The translations under genes and the position numbers were made by a program. The notes beneath the pieces are model-generated. The model was not told the DNA's origin. It did no database searches and worked only from the letters and a program-made list of their open reading frames with translations. A DNA stretch of 64,000 bases from Micromonospora sp. WMMD812 (GTDB lineage Bacteria; Actinomycetota; Actinomycetes; Mycobacteriales; Micromonosporaceae): positions 5,165,001 to 5,229,000 of the forward strand of contig NZ_CP114904.1 in the NCBI RefSeq assembly GCF_027497215.1. Reading direction: 5' to 3'. Each line of letters starts with the position of its first letter. The stretch's first letter is position 1. This document shows, piece after piece, positions 42,419-51,520 of this stretch.

Positions 42419-43216
42419 CTAGTGCGGGGCCACGGTGGGCCAGGGGACGGTCAGTTCGCCCAGGCGCCAGCGGGACGGGCGGTCCAGCACCGGCCAGCCG
42501 GCGTTCTTCAGGGACTGGACGGCGTGCAGCCAGCGTTGCCGGGGGCCGAAGGTCGCGTAGCCGGCGGCGGCCCGCCAGGCGTCGTCCAGGGCGCGGATCA
42601 GGTCGTGCACGCGTTCGCCGGGGACGTTGCGGTGGATCAGCGCCTTGGGCAGCCGTTCGGCCAGCTCGGCCGGGCTCTCGAGGGTGGCGAGCCGGGCCGC
42701 CAGGGTCAGCGACCGCGGCCCGTCGGCGTCGATCAGCAACCAGCCGCCCAGCCGGCCCAGCTCGTCGCAGGTCCCCTCCACCAGCACCCCGCCGGGGGCC
42801 AGCGCGGCGGTCATCGTCCGCCAGGCGGCGGCGACCTCGCTCTCGTCGTACTGGCGTAGGACGTTGAGGGCGCGGACCAGCACCGGGCGCAGGCCGCCCA
42901 GCTCGAACCCGCCCCGGGCGAAGGTGAGCCCCGGCGGGTCGGCGGCCGGCGCCGCGGCGGCCACGCGGGCCGGGTCGATCTCCAGCCCGACCAGCCGTAC
43001 GTCGGTCCGGACCGCCGCGGCGAGCCGGGCCCGCAGCTCCACGGCCGTCACCGGGGTCGCCCCGTAGCCGAGGTCCACCACCAGCGGGTCAGCCGCGGCG
43101 CGGAGCAGGTCCCCACAGGTGGCCACGATCCAGTTGTCCACCCGGCGCAGCCGGTTGGGGTTCGTGGTGCCCCGGGTGACCACCCCGTACGGCCGGCGCC
43201 CCGCCGCTCCCGTCAC
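42419..43216 (-). CDS. SAM-dependent methyltransferase-like protein
   Basis: A 265-residue class I methyltransferase fold: motif I V-V-D-L-G-Y-G-A-T-P-V-T near residue 46, followed by L-V-G-L-E-I-D-P-A-R-V (motif II acid) and G-G-V-L-V-E-G-T-C-D-E. Substrate is unknown. GTG 43216 overlaps the TGA that ends the repeat-encoded frame (copy B), which follows directly on the SDR gene, so the pair is likely one transcript. Confidence 0.78.
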   Translation of the reverse strand: MTGAAGRRPYGVVTRGTTNPNRLRRVDNWIVATCGDLLRAAADPLVVDLGYGATPVTAVELRARLAAAVRTDVRLVGLEIDPARVAAAAPAADPPGLTFARGGFELGGLRPVLVRALNVLRQYDESEVAAAWRTMTAALAPGGVLVEGTCDELGRLGGWLLIDADGPRSLTLAARLATLESPAELAERLPKALIHRNVPGERVHDLIRALDDAWRAAAGYATFGPRQRWLHAVQSLKNAGWPVLDRPSRWRLGELTVPWPTVAPH

Positions 43217-43240
43217 GGCCGGGTCCTCAGCACCATCTCG

Positions 43241-43283
43241 GTTCGCGACCGCGGGGCTCGCAAACCCGGCTCACTCCTCGCGC
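43241..43283 (-). repeat. Dispersed 43-bp repeat, copy B
   Basis: 42/43 identical to copy A at 15371-15413. It starts 1 nt after the SDR stop codon. The frame read S-A-R-S-E-P-G-L-R-A-P-R-S-R-T-E continues beyond it to a TGA at 43215-43213 that overlaps the methyltransferase GTG. Confidence 0.85.
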
Positions 43284-43284
43284 T

Positions 43285-44052
43285 TCACTGGCCGGTCCGG
43301 TGCACCTTGTGCTGCGCGGCCTGCGCGAGCGGGCGGACCACCAGCCGGTCCACGTTCACATGGTGCGGACGGGTGGCGCACCAGGCGATGCAGTCCGCCA
43401 CGTCCTCGGCCACCAGCGGCTCGGCCACCCCCGCGTAGACCGCCGCCGCCCGCTCGGCGTCACCGTCGAACCGGCTCAGGCTGAACTCCTCGGTCTTCAC
43501 CATCCCCGGGTCGATCTCGATCACCCGGATCGGCCGCCCGGACAGCTCCAGCCGCAGCGTGCCGGCGATCGCGGTCTGCGCGTGCTTGGCCGCGGTGTAA
43601 CCGCCCCCGCCCTCGTACACCGTGAACCCGGCGGTGGACGAGACGATCACGATGGTCCCGGCCCCGGACGCCTCCAGCGCCGGCAGCAGGGCCTGCGTGA
43701 CCCGCAGCGTGCCGAGCACGTTCACGTCGTACATCCACTGCCAGTCGCCGACCGAGCCGGACTCCACCGGGTCCAGGCCCCGCGCGCCGCCGGCGTTGTT
43801 GACCAGCAGGGTGACCGGCCCGGGTGCCGCGGCGGCCGCCTCGGCGAGCGCGGCGACCGACGCGTCCGAGGTGACGTCACAGGCCACCGCGGTGGCTCGG
43901 CCGCCCGCGGCGGCGATCTCCGCGACCAGGCCGGCCAGCCGGTCGCTGCGCCGAGCCGCGGCGAGCACGTGGAAACCCTCGGCGGCGAGCCGGCGGGCGG
44001 TGGCCGCGCCGATCCCGCTGGACGCTCCGGTGACGATGGCGACAGAGGTCAT
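43285..44052 (-). CDS. Short-chain dehydrogenase/reductase
   Basis: A 255-residue classical SDR. The cofactor motif is T-G-A-S-S-G-I-G-A-A-T, then L-A-A-A-R-R-S-D-R (NADPH-type), V-N-N-A-G-G, catalytic Ser in I-V-S-S-T-A-G, and Y-T-A-A-K. It corresponds by position to M. tuberculosis Rv0484c near murB and mshA. Start ATG 44052; the longer frame to 44142 is not supported. Substrate unknown. Confidence 0.88.
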   Translation of the reverse strand: MTSVAIVTGASSGIGAATARRLAAEGFHVLAAARRSDRLAGLVAEIAAAGGRATAVACDVTSDASVAALAEAAAAAPGPVTLLVNNAGGARGLDPVESGSVGDWQWMYDVNVLGTLRVTQALLPALEASGAGTIVIVSSTAGFTVYEGGGGYTAAKHAQTAIAGTLRLELSGRPIRVIEIDPGMVKTEEFSLSRFDGDAERAAAVYAGVAEPLVAEDVADCIAWCATRPHHVNVDRLVVRPLAQAAQHKVHRTGQ

Positions 44053-44242
44053 CGGGCCATTGTGACCCCCGGCCGGCGGCGTATTCCCGCCGGGCGTCTC
44101 GCGCTGACGATGAGGTCCGTCACGCCCGCCGGCCGCCCGCACGCATTACCGATGCCCGATGGGGAAGATGACATCCGGCGTACGGGTTGACCGAAGCGCC
44201 GGTCGTGCGAGACGGCATTCAACCGTGACAAGGGGAGCGGAC

Positions 44243-45607
44243 GTGGCGGAACTGCACACCGGCGTCGGTCGTCAACGAGGTGCCCTGCCGTGGCCGCGGC
44301 CCCGGCGGATCGCGACGATCTCGGTGCACACGTCGCCGTTGCACCAGCCGGGCACCGGCGACGCCGGGGGGATGAACGTCTACATCCTGGAGGTCGCTCG
44401 GCGACTGGCCGAGGCGAACGTCGAGGTGGAGATCTTCACCCGGGCCACCTCCGGCGACCTGCCCCCGGTGGTCGAGATGGCGCCCGGCGTCCAGGTCCGG
44501 CACATCACCTCCGGGCCCCTGGAGGGGCTGACCAAGGAGGAGCTGCCCGGGCAGCTCTGCGCGTTCACCGCGGGGGTGCTCCGCGCCGAGGCGGCCCGCC
44601 CGCCGGGCCACTACGACCTGATCCACTCCCACTACTGGCTCTCCGGGCAGATCGGCTGGCTGGCCAAGGAGCGGTGGGGAGTGCCCCTGGTGCACACCGC
44701 GCACACCCTCGCCAAGGTGAAGAACGCGCAGCTCGCGGTGGGCGACCGGCCGGAGCCCAAGGCGCGCGTCATCGGTGAGGAGCAGGTCGTGGCCGAGGCC
44801 GACCGGCTGGTGGCCAACACCCACGTCGAGGCCCGCGACCTGATGGAGCGGTACGCGGCCGACCCGACCCGGGTCGCCGTCGTCCAGCCCGGCGTCGACC
44901 TGGACCGGTTCCGCCCGGCGCCCGGGGACCGCGCCGCGGCCGCCGTCGCCGCCCGGCGCCGGCTGGGCCTGCCCACCCGGGGCTACGTGGTGGCGTTCGT
45001 CGGCCGGATCCAGCCGCTGAAGGCCCCGGACGTGCTGGTCCGTGCCGTCGCCGCGCTGTGCGATCGCGACCCGGAGTTGGCCGACCAGCTGACCGTGGTG
45101 ATCTGTGGCGGCCCGAGCGGCAGCGGGTTGGACCGCCCGACCGCGCTGATCGAGCTGGCCGCCTCGCTCGGCGTCACCGACCGGGTGCGCTTCCTGCCGC
45201 CGCAGACCGGCGCCGACCTGCCGGCCCTGTACCGCGCCGCCGACCTGGTCGCCGTGCCGTCGTACAACGAGTCGTTCGGCCTGGTCGCCCTGGAGGCCCA
45301 GGCCTGCGGTACGCCGGTGCTCGCGGCCGCGGTGGGCGGTCTGGTCACCGCGGTGCGGGACCAGGTGAGCGGCGTGCTGATCGACGGGCACGACCCGGCC
45401 GACTGGGCCGGTACGCTTCGCCACCTGCTGCCGGACGTGGCGCGGCGCGACGCGCTGGCCCGGGGCGCGGCGCGGCACGCTCGCGGCTTCTCCTGGGACC
45501 GCACCGTCTCCGGTCTGCTCGCCGTGTACGGCGAGGCGATAGCCGCGCGCCGTGCCCGCCTCGCCGCCGAGCTCGCCGGCGACCCCGCCCTCTCCTGCTC
45601 CTGGTAG
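44243..45607 (+). CDS. mshA: D-inositol-3-phosphate glycosyltransferase
   Basis: First enzyme of mycothiol synthesis: transfers GlcNAc from UDP-GlcNAc to 1-L-inositol-1-phosphate. A 454-residue GT4 (GT-B fold) enzyme with [20 protein letters not shown] at the N-terminal active site, H-S-H-Y-W-L-S-G, and the donor motif [14 protein letters not shown]. Start GTG 44243 has AGGGGAG 5 nt upstream, better than GTG 44225. Confidence 0.96.
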   Translation: MAELHTGVGRQRGALPWPRPRRIATISVHTSPLHQPGTGDAGGMNVYILEVARRLAEANVEVEIFTRATSGDLPPVVEMAPGVQVRHITSGPLEGLTKEELPGQLCAFTAGVLRAEAARPPGHYDLIHSHYWLSGQIGWLAKERWGVPLVHTAHTLAKVKNAQLAVGDRPEPKARVIGEEQVVAEADRLVANTHVEARDLMERYAADPTRVAVVQPGVDLDRFRPAPGDRAAAAVAARRRLGLPTRGYVVAFVGRIQPLKAPDVLVRAVAALCDRDPELADQLTVVICGGPSGSGLDRPTALIELAASLGVTDRVRFLPPQTGADLPALYRAADLVAVPSYNESFGLVALEAQACGTPVLAAAVGGLVTAVRDQVSGVLIDGHDPADWAGTLRHLLPDVARRDALARGAARHARGFSWDRTVSGLLAVYGEAIAARRARLAAELAGDPALSCSW

Positions 45608-45654
45608 CGGGGGAAGGGCCCGGTTCCTGGCGAGCCGGGTGCGCGGCCCGACCG

Positions 45655-45660
45655 TAGAGT
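45655..45660 (+). promoter_or_regulatory. -10 box of the YbjN-like gene
   Basis: TAGAGT with 7 nt to GTG 45668. Confidence 0.55.
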
Positions 45661-45667
45661 GGGTCCG

Positions 45668-46180
45668 GTGAGCGGGAAGAGCGATCTTGCGGCCCTCGTT
45701 GAGTCGGTCTGCGACGAGCGCGAGCTGGCCTGGGAACGGACCGGTCCGCAGTCGTACGCGGTGACGCTGCCCGGCACCCACAAGCTGAAGACGATCTGCA
45801 ACCTGATCCTCGGAGAGCACGCGCTGCGGGTCGAGGCGTTCGTGATGCGCCAGCCGGACGAGCGGCGCGAGGAGCTGTGGGCCTGGCTGTTGCAGCGCAA
45901 CGCCCGGATGTACGCGGTGTCGTTCTCCATCGACGCGGTCGGCGACGTCTACCTCACCGGGCGGGTCAACCCGGCCGGCGTCGACGCCGAGGAGCTGGAC
46001 CGGCTGTTCGGCACGGTGCTGACGTACGCCGACGAGTCCTTCGACACCATGTTGGAAATCGGCTTCGGCAGTTCGATCCGCCGCGAGTGGGAATGGCGGG
46101 TCAAGCGCGGTGAATCCACGGCGAACCTCGCCGCGTTCGCCCACCTCTTCGAGCCGTCCGGAGGTTCGGAGTCGTCCTGA
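45668..46180 (+). CDS. YbjN-domain protein
   Basis: A 170-residue YbjN/CesT-type chaperone-like fold: T-L-P-G-T-H-K-L-K-T-I-C-N-L-I-L-G, then E-L-W-A-W-L-L-Q-R-N-A-R-M-Y-A-V-S-F and D-V-Y-L-T-G-R-V-N-P. It is the counterpart of Rv0487, which follows mshA in mycobacteria. Role unknown. Leaderless GTG start. Confidence 0.85.
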   Translation: MSGKSDLAALVESVCDERELAWERTGPQSYAVTLPGTHKLKTICNLILGEHALRVEAFVMRQPDERREELWAWLLQRNARMYAVSFSIDAVGDVYLTGRVNPAGVDAEELDRLFGTVLTYADESFDTMLEIGFGSSIRREWEWRVKRGESTANLAAFAHLFEPSGGSESS

Positions 46181-46263
46181 CGGGTATGCCGCACCGCGCG
46201 GTGCGGCAAACATCGGGACCCGCCGCGCGCCGAGGACGGACTGTCGAGGAGCGTGAGCATCCC

Positions 46264-47424
46264 ATGGCTCAGCGGAACAGCTCAGGTCGCGGCGGGACTG
46301 CGACCAGGACCAGGCGGCAGGCGGGGAACCAGACCCCGAACACCCCGACGATCTCCGAGACGGAGATCAGCCGGATGCGGGTGGACGACATCCGCGGGCA
46401 GCTCCGCAAGCGTGGCGTCTCGGGTATCTCCGCGCTGCGCAAGCCCGACCTGGTGAAAGAACTGGTGCGGACGTTGCGGGCGGAACGCGGCGGGGGCGGC
46501 GCCGCTCGCCGGGCCACCGGCCCGAGCGGCCGGGCGACCGGCACCCGGGCGGCCGCGGGTCGGGCCGCCGCGACGAAAAAGGCGGTGAGCGGCCGGGCGA
46601 AGGCCGCGCCGAGCCGCGCCAAGGCGGCGCCGGCGAACAAGACCGCTCCGGCCAAGCGGGCCGCCGTGAAGAAGGCCGCCGCCAAGAGGACCGCGGCTGC
46701 GAAGAAGACGACCGCCGCCAAGAAGACGGCGGCGGCCAAGAAGGCGACCACCGCGAAGAAGACGACAGCGGCGAAGAAGACGACCGCCGCGAAGCGGACG
46801 GTGGCCGCGACGAGGACGACCGCCGCGAGGAAGGCCCCGGCCAAGAAGGCGCCCGCGCGGAAGACGGCGGCGGCGAAGAAGGCGCCGGCCAGGAAGGCGC
46901 CCGCGAAGAAGGCGCCTGCCCGGAAGACGGCCGCCGCGCGGAAGACCGCCCCGGCGCGGAAGGCCACGGGGCGGACGACCACGGGGCGGGCGACCACGGC
47001 GCGGACGACCACGGCCGGCGGCGGCACGGCGGCGAAGGCGGCCGCCGGCGGCGGGCTGCGGACCGGGCGCAGCACCTCCCGCTCGGCGCGGTCGTCGCAG
47101 GTCATCTCGTCGCTCGCCGACCGGCCGGAGCGTCCCGGGCGGAGCCTCGTGACCAGCAACCACGAGGTGATCCAGCGGTGGGCTCGGGAACGCGGGGCCA
47201 AGCCGGCGACCATCGCGGGCACCGAGCGGGAAGGTCGGGCCGGTGTGCTGACGTTCAACATTCCGGGCTACCGGGAGAGCAGCCGGATCCGCGAGATCAC
47301 CTGGGACGACTGGTTCCACACCTTCGACCTGCGCCGGCTGAACCTCATCTACCAGGAGCAGATGCGCGACGGCCGGCAGAGCAACTTCTTCCGGACGGAG
47401 TCACCCGATCGTGAGGACGGCTGA
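46264..47424 (+). CDS. Nucleoid-type protein: Rho_N/SAP motif, Lys-Ala-rich H1-like region, conserved C-terminal domain
   Basis: A 386-residue basic protein. Residues ~35-72 read as a Rho N-terminal/SAP-like helical motif (M-R-V-D-D-I-R-G-Q-L-R-K-R-G-V-S). Residues ~90-290 are low-complexity A-A-K-K-T, A-P-A-K-K and A-R-K-T repeats resembling eukaryotic histone H1 tails. Residues ~300-386 form a conserved globular domain (N-H-E-V-I-Q-R-W-A-R-E-R-G; I-T-W-D-D-W-F-H-T-F-D; Q-S-N-F-F). DNA or RNA binding is likely. The repeat region could vary in length between strains. Confidence 0.8.
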   Translation: MAQRNSSGRGGTATRTRRQAGNQTPNTPTISETEISRMRVDDIRGQLRKRGVSGISALRKPDLVKELVRTLRAERGGGGAARRATGPSGRATGTRAAAGRAAATKKAVSGRAKAAPSRAKAAPANKTAPAKRAAVKKAAAKRTAAAKKTTAAKKTAAAKKATTAKKTTAAKKTTAAKRTVAATRTTAARKAPAKKAPARKTAAAKKAPARKAPAKKAPARKTAAARKTAPARKATGRTTTGRATTARTTTAGGGTAAKAAAGGGLRTGRSTSRSARSSQVISSLADRPERPGRSLVTSNHEVIQRWARERGAKPATIAGTEREGRAGVLTFNIPGYRESSRIREITWDDWFHTFDLRRLNLIYQEQMRDGRQSNFFRTESPDREDG

Positions 47425-47858
47425 CGCGTTTGTGGGAATGCCCGGCGGGTATCCACGGTTGGATTACACCGAGGCCCGGAGCAGCGGGAGGCCGGTGTTT
47501 GTGACCGGCGAGACAGCCGATGCGGGTTGAATCCGGAATCTGGGCGAACTAACTTTATTGCACCGCGCCGCGCTCGGAAACGTTCGGGGGAGCGGCGGAT
47601 CGATCAGATCCGCGCACCGGGTGAGGCGCGAGGGGACGGGTGGACCTACCGTTGGGGGACGGTGCCCACCTGTTTGGACCGGCGGCGCGAGCGGGCGATG
47701 CTTACGGGGGTGAGTGTTGCCCGCCGCCGCCGGCCCCACCATGCGCGGGTGTCCACCACTGCCGGACGGGCGTGGTGGACACTCTGCTCTATTCGCCTGA
47801 TTTGTACCGCTAAGGCGGATTCCTGGGGCGGTTACGCGCCCCCGCGGCCCGCGAATCG
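47425..47858. other. 434-bp convergent intergenic region
   Basis: Apart from the hairpin at 47749-47782 I see no gene. A plus-strand open frame (47527-47862) has Arg-rich, unconserved-looking content and no ribosome-binding site, so it is not called. The first 150 bp are AT-richer than the chromosome. Confidence 0.5.
47749..47782. terminator. Hairpin in the convergent gap
   Basis: 11-bp perfect stem GTGTCCACCAC/GTGGTGGACAC with 12-nt loop, followed on the plus strand by TCTGCTCTATTCG, moderately T-rich. Confidence 0.75.
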
Positions 47859-49139
47859 CTAGCCGGTGGAGACCGGATCTCCTGCCGGTTGGGACGGGCG
47901 GGACGCGGTCGCCCGGCCCAGTGCGGCGACGCGGCGCTCCCGCGGCGGCCCGGCGAGCAGGTGGCCCACGGCGGCGAGCAGGCCGAGCCCGGCCACGATG
48001 AGCCAGTGCCCGCCGCCCAGGTACTGGAGGCTCACCCCGCCGAGGGTCGGCGCGACGAACGAGGCGGCCGGGAACGTCAGGTAGAAGACCGACTGGTACC
48101 GACCGCGCAGTTCGGGAGGCGCCAGGTCGGCGTTGATCTGCGCGTTGGGCGGGGCGGCGAGCATCGAGCCGACCGTCCAGACGACCGCGGCGGCGAGGTA
48201 GACCGCCAGCCCGTCGGCGACGGTGAGCACGCCGAACCCGAGCGCCATCAGCGCGGTGGAGGCCGCGAGCACGATGTCCTTGCGGTGCCGGTCGATCAGC
48301 CGGGGCACGAACAGTTGGCCGAGCACGATCAGGGCGCCCCCGAGCGCCACCACCAGCCCGTACGACGAGGGCCCGAGCCCGTCCGCGCGCATCGCCAGCG
48401 GCATGATCGTCGAGGTCTGCATGGTCAGTACGGCCAGCACGAAGGTCAACGCTACGAAGGTGAGGAAGATCCGGTCGGTGAGAGCGGTGCGCAGCCCCGG
48501 CCGTCGGCGCCCGCCCGCTCCCGAGGCGGTGACCGGCGGGTCGACGCCCCGGCACAGCGTCTCCGGCACCTTCCAGGCGATCACCGCGGCGGTGGCCAGC
48601 GTGGCGCCCGCGTCGACCAGGAACAGTGCCAGGAAGCTCGCTTCGGCCAGCACGCCGGCCAGCAGCGAGGCGACCGCCATGCCGAGGTTGAAGGCCCAGA
48701 ACTGAAGGTTGAAGGCGCGTGAGCGGCGCTGCTCGGGGACCATGTCGACGATCGCCGCCACGAACGCCGGGCTGGGCATCGAGTGCACCACGCCGACCAG
48801 GGCCGAGAGCACCGCGATGACCGCGAGGTGCCGGCTCAGGGCCAGGGCGACCATCAGGCCGGCCGTGGCCAGGTGGGCCGCGAGCAGGGTCGCCCGTCGT
48901 CCCCACCGGTCGGCGAGCACCCCCCCGAGCAGCACGCCCACGGCTCCGCCGGCCCCGTACGCCCCGACCACCGTGCCGGCGAGCGCCTCGCTGGCGCCCC
49001 GCGCCTCGGTGAGGTAGAGCGACAGGAAGAGCATGGCGAACGCGCCGGCCCGGTTGATCAGGATGCCGGCCCAGAGGTACCAGAAGGTGGCGGGGAGCCC
49101 GCCCGCGGTGTCGTGCCACCAGCGCCGCAGGCCGCGCAC
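47859..49139 (-). CDS. MFS transporter (paralogue 1)
   Basis: A 426-residue major facilitator with 12 predicted spans. The loop 2-3 motif A reads G-G-V-L-A-D-R-W-G-R-R, and the start M-R-G-L-R-R-W-W-H-D-T-A-G-G-L-P matches the neighbour's start, indicating tandem duplication. Resembles drug/metabolite efflux pumps; substrate unknown. GGGAGG precedes GTG 49139, and the 85-bp gap to the upstream paralogue contains TTAACTGTTA, possibly a separate promoter. Confidence 0.85.
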   Translation of the reverse strand: MRGLRRWWHDTAGGLPATFWYLWAGILINRAGAFAMLFLSLYLTEARGASEALAGTVVGAYGAGGAVGVLLGGVLADRWGRRATLLAAHLATAGLMVALALSRHLAVIAVLSALVGVVHSMPSPAFVAAIVDMVPEQRRSRAFNLQFWAFNLGMAVASLLAGVLAEASFLALFLVDAGATLATAAVIAWKVPETLCRGVDPPVTASGAGGRRRPGLRTALTDRIFLTFVALTFVLAVLTMQTSTIMPLAMRADGLGPSSYGLVVALGGALIVLGQLFVPRLIDRHRKDIVLAASTALMALGFGVLTVADGLAVYLAAAVVWTVGSMLAAPPNAQINADLAPPELRGRYQSVFYLTFPAASFVAPTLGGVSLQYLGGGHWLIVAGLGLLAAVGHLLAGPPRERRVAALGRATASRPSQPAGDPVSTG

Positions 49140-49224
49140 CCGTCCTCCCGACAGTTCGGTTTGTTAACTGTTAGCGATCCCGACCGTATCCGACGCCCGG
49201 CGGGTGGGCGCGACGTGCCCGAGG

Positions 49225-50553
49225 TCAGCCGACCCGGGCGGGCGCGATCGGCTCGGCCGGTCCGGTCGCGGCGGCCTCGGCGGCCTGTGGCGCGGGGGGC
49301 TGGACGGCGACCACCGGCTCGACCGGCTGGGCGGCCCGGCGCAGCGCGGTGGCACGCCGTTCCCGGGCCGGTCCGGAGACCAGGTGCGCGACGGCCATGA
49401 CCCCGCCGATCGCGGCGCAGCCCACCCAGAGCGCGCTGTTGCCGGCGTGCTCCCGGACCAACCCGCCGAGGATCGGCGCGGCGGCACCGGCGATCTGCCA
49501 CGAGAGCGAGAAGACGCCCTGGTAGCGACCGCGCAGGTCGCCGGGGGAGAGTTCGGCGATGAGGGTCGCGTTGGAGGGCGAGTTGAGCATCTCGCCGAGC
49601 GTCCAGATGAGGACGGTCAGGCCGTAGAACCAGGCCGCCTCGGCGAACGCGGTGAGCCCGAAGCCGACACCCATCACCAGGGAGGCCAGGGCGAGCACGT
49701 GCGACCGGCTCCGGCCCCGGATCAGCCGGGGCACGAAGAGTTGACCCACCACGATCAGCACGCCGTTCAGCGCGATCACCGAGCCGTACGTGGCGGGGGA
49801 GAGGCCCGCGTCGCCCATCGCGATCGGCAGCATCGAGATGTGCTGGAGGAAGACCAGCGCGGCGAACAGGTTGAGCGCCACGAACAAGAGAAAGACGCGG
49901 TCGTTGAGGATGGTGCGCAGTGCTCCCGCCGGGGCCGGCCCGCCCTTGGCGACGGTCGCGGCCGCGCGCCGGGTCTCGCCGACCCGGGTGAAGATGACCA
50001 GCGCGGTGATCAGCGTGGTGGCCGCGTCGACCACGAAGAGCAGCAGGTACCCGGCCTGCGCGGCGAAGCCGGCGAGCACCGCGGCGCAGGCGAAGCCCAG
50101 GTTGATCGCCCAGTAGTTCAACGAGAAGGCGCGCAGCCGGTCCTTCTCCGGCACCACGTCGATCATCATGGCGCCGAACGCCGGCCGGGCCGCCTCGGCG
50201 AACATGCCGAGCAGCAGGGCGCCCAGCGCCACCGCCCAGAGCGGGCGGGCCAGGCCGAGCGCCACCATCATGGTGGCCGCGCCGAGGTGCGCGGTGAACA
50301 GGGTGGGCCGCCGCCCCCACCGGTCGGTCAGGGTGCCGCCGACCGTGGTGCCGACCGCGCCGCCGACGCCCCAGAGCCCGATCACGAGGCCGGCCTGGGA
50401 GGCCGAGAAGCCGCGCTCCTGAGTGAGATAGATGGCGAGGAAGACCAGTACGAACGAGCCGAGTCGGTTGATCAGGGTGCCGGCCCAGAGGTACCAGAAC
50501 CGCCGTGGCAGTCCACCCGCCGTATCCCGCAACCAGCACTGCACAGTCCGCAT
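49225..50553 (-). CDS. MFS transporter (paralogue 2)
   Basis: A 442-residue major facilitator, closely similar to the next gene over most of its length (R-F-W-Y-L-W-A-G-T-L-I-N-R near the start, G-G-T-L-T-D-R-W-G-R-R motif A, L-R-G-R-Y-Q-G-V-F in the C-half). The C-terminal ~45 residues are a Pro/Ala/Val-rich cytoplasmic tail not shared with its neighbour. Start ATG 50553 chosen over 50589 because of GGGGGC just upstream and alignment with the paralogue. Confidence 0.85.
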   Translation of the reverse strand: MRTVQCWLRDTAGGLPRRFWYLWAGTLINRLGSFVLVFLAIYLTQERGFSASQAGLVIGLWGVGGAVGTTVGGTLTDRWGRRPTLFTAHLGAATMMVALGLARPLWAVALGALLLGMFAEAARPAFGAMMIDVVPEKDRLRAFSLNYWAINLGFACAAVLAGFAAQAGYLLLFVVDAATTLITALVIFTRVGETRRAAATVAKGGPAPAGALRTILNDRVFLLFVALNLFAALVFLQHISMLPIAMGDAGLSPATYGSVIALNGVLIVVGQLFVPRLIRGRSRSHVLALASLVMGVGFGLTAFAEAAWFYGLTVLIWTLGEMLNSPSNATLIAELSPGDLRGRYQGVFSLSWQIAGAAAPILGGLVREHAGNSALWVGCAAIGGVMAVAHLVSGPARERRATALRRAAQPVEPVVAVQPPAPQAAEAAATGPAEPIAPARVG

Positions 50554-50703
50554 CCGGCGCCCCCGTGATGGTAATGACCGATCTATCACAAGCGCCTTAC
50601 AACCTAGTGCCGGGCCGCGACGTCGGTCACCCGCTTTTCCACGTGGTGGTCGTCACGACCGGTCCCCGCGTGTCCGGCGGCGGCGTACGGCAGGATGATC
50701 CGC

Positions 50704-51471
50704 ATGACTGCAAGCGAGGGGCCGACCGTCGGGACGCTGGTCCTGCTGCGGCACGGCGAGAGCGACTGGAACGCCAAGAACCTCTTCACCGGCTGGGTCG
50801 ACGTCGACCTGACCGCCAAGGGGGAGCAGGAGGCGCGGCGCGGCGGTGAGCTGCTCCGCGAGCACAGCCTCATGCCGGACGTGGTGCACACCAGCGTGCT
50901 GCGCCGGGCGATCCGCACCGCCGAGCTGGCGCTCAGCGCGGCCGACCGGCACTGGATCGCGGTGCGCCGGTCGTGGCGGCTCAACGAGCGCCACTACGGC
51001 GCCCTGCAGGGCAAGAACAAGAAGCAGACCCTCGACGAGTACGGCGAGGAGCAGTTCATGCTCTGGCGCCGCTCGTACGACACCCCGCCGCCGCCGATCG
51101 ACGACAACGACGAGTGGTCCCAGGTCGGCGACCCCCGGTACGCGCTGCTCCCGACCGAGCTGATGCCGCGTACCGAGTGCCTCAAGGACGTCGTCGAGCG
51201 AATGCTGCCGTACTGGTACGACTCGATCGTGCCGGACATCCTGGCCGGCCGGACGGTGCTGGTGGCCGCGCACGGCAACTCGCTGCGCGCGCTGGTCAAG
51301 CACCTCGACCAGATCTCCGACGAGGCGATCGCGAAGCTGAACATCCCGACCGGGATCCCGCTGCGGTACGACCTCGACCCGCAGCTGCGTCCGCTCACGC
51401 TGGGCGGCACCTACCTCGACCCGGCCGCGGCCAAGGAGGCCGCCGCCGCCGTCGCCAACCAGGGCCGCTGA
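50704..51471 (+). CDS. gpmA: 2,3-bisphosphoglycerate-dependent phosphoglycerate mutase
   Basis: Glycolytic interconversion of 3- and 2-phosphoglycerate; 255 residues. Phosphohistidine motif [12 protein letters not shown], then [18 protein letters not shown] and A-A-H-G-N-S-L-R. Start ATG 50704 with AGGA upstream; ATG 50695 would add three residues. It precedes phoU/senX3-regX3, as gpm1 precedes senX3 in mycobacteria. Confidence 0.95.
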   Translation: MTASEGPTVGTLVLLRHGESDWNAKNLFTGWVDVDLTAKGEQEARRGGELLREHSLMPDVVHTSVLRRAIRTAELALSAADRHWIAVRRSWRLNERHYGALQGKNKKQTLDEYGEEQFMLWRRSYDTPPPPIDDNDEWSQVGDPRYALLPTELMPRTECLKDVVERMLPYWYDSIVPDILAGRTVLVAAHGNSLRALVKHLDQISDEAIAKLNIPTGIPLRYDLDPQLRPLTLGGTYLDPAAAKEAAAAVANQGR

Positions 51472-51480
51472 TCCGACGAC

Positions 51481-51508
51481 GAAGGCCCCCGGGTGACCGG
51501 GGGCCTTC
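51481..51508. terminator. Terminator between gpmA and phoU
   Basis: 12-bp perfect stem GAAGGCCCCCGG/CCGGGGGCCTTC with GTGA loop, 10 bp after the gpmA stop and 12 bp before the phoU stop. Confidence 0.9.
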
Positions 51509-51520
51509 TCGTGTCCGGGA

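Noticed and set aside
44219..46213. 664-codon minus-strand frame opposite mshA and the YbjN-like gene
   Set aside because: Shadow of two genes whose motifs are unambiguous.
47527..47862. 111-codon frame in the convergent gap
   Set aside because: No ribosome-binding site or -10 at leaderless distance, Arg-rich composition, and it crosses a terminator-like hairpin.
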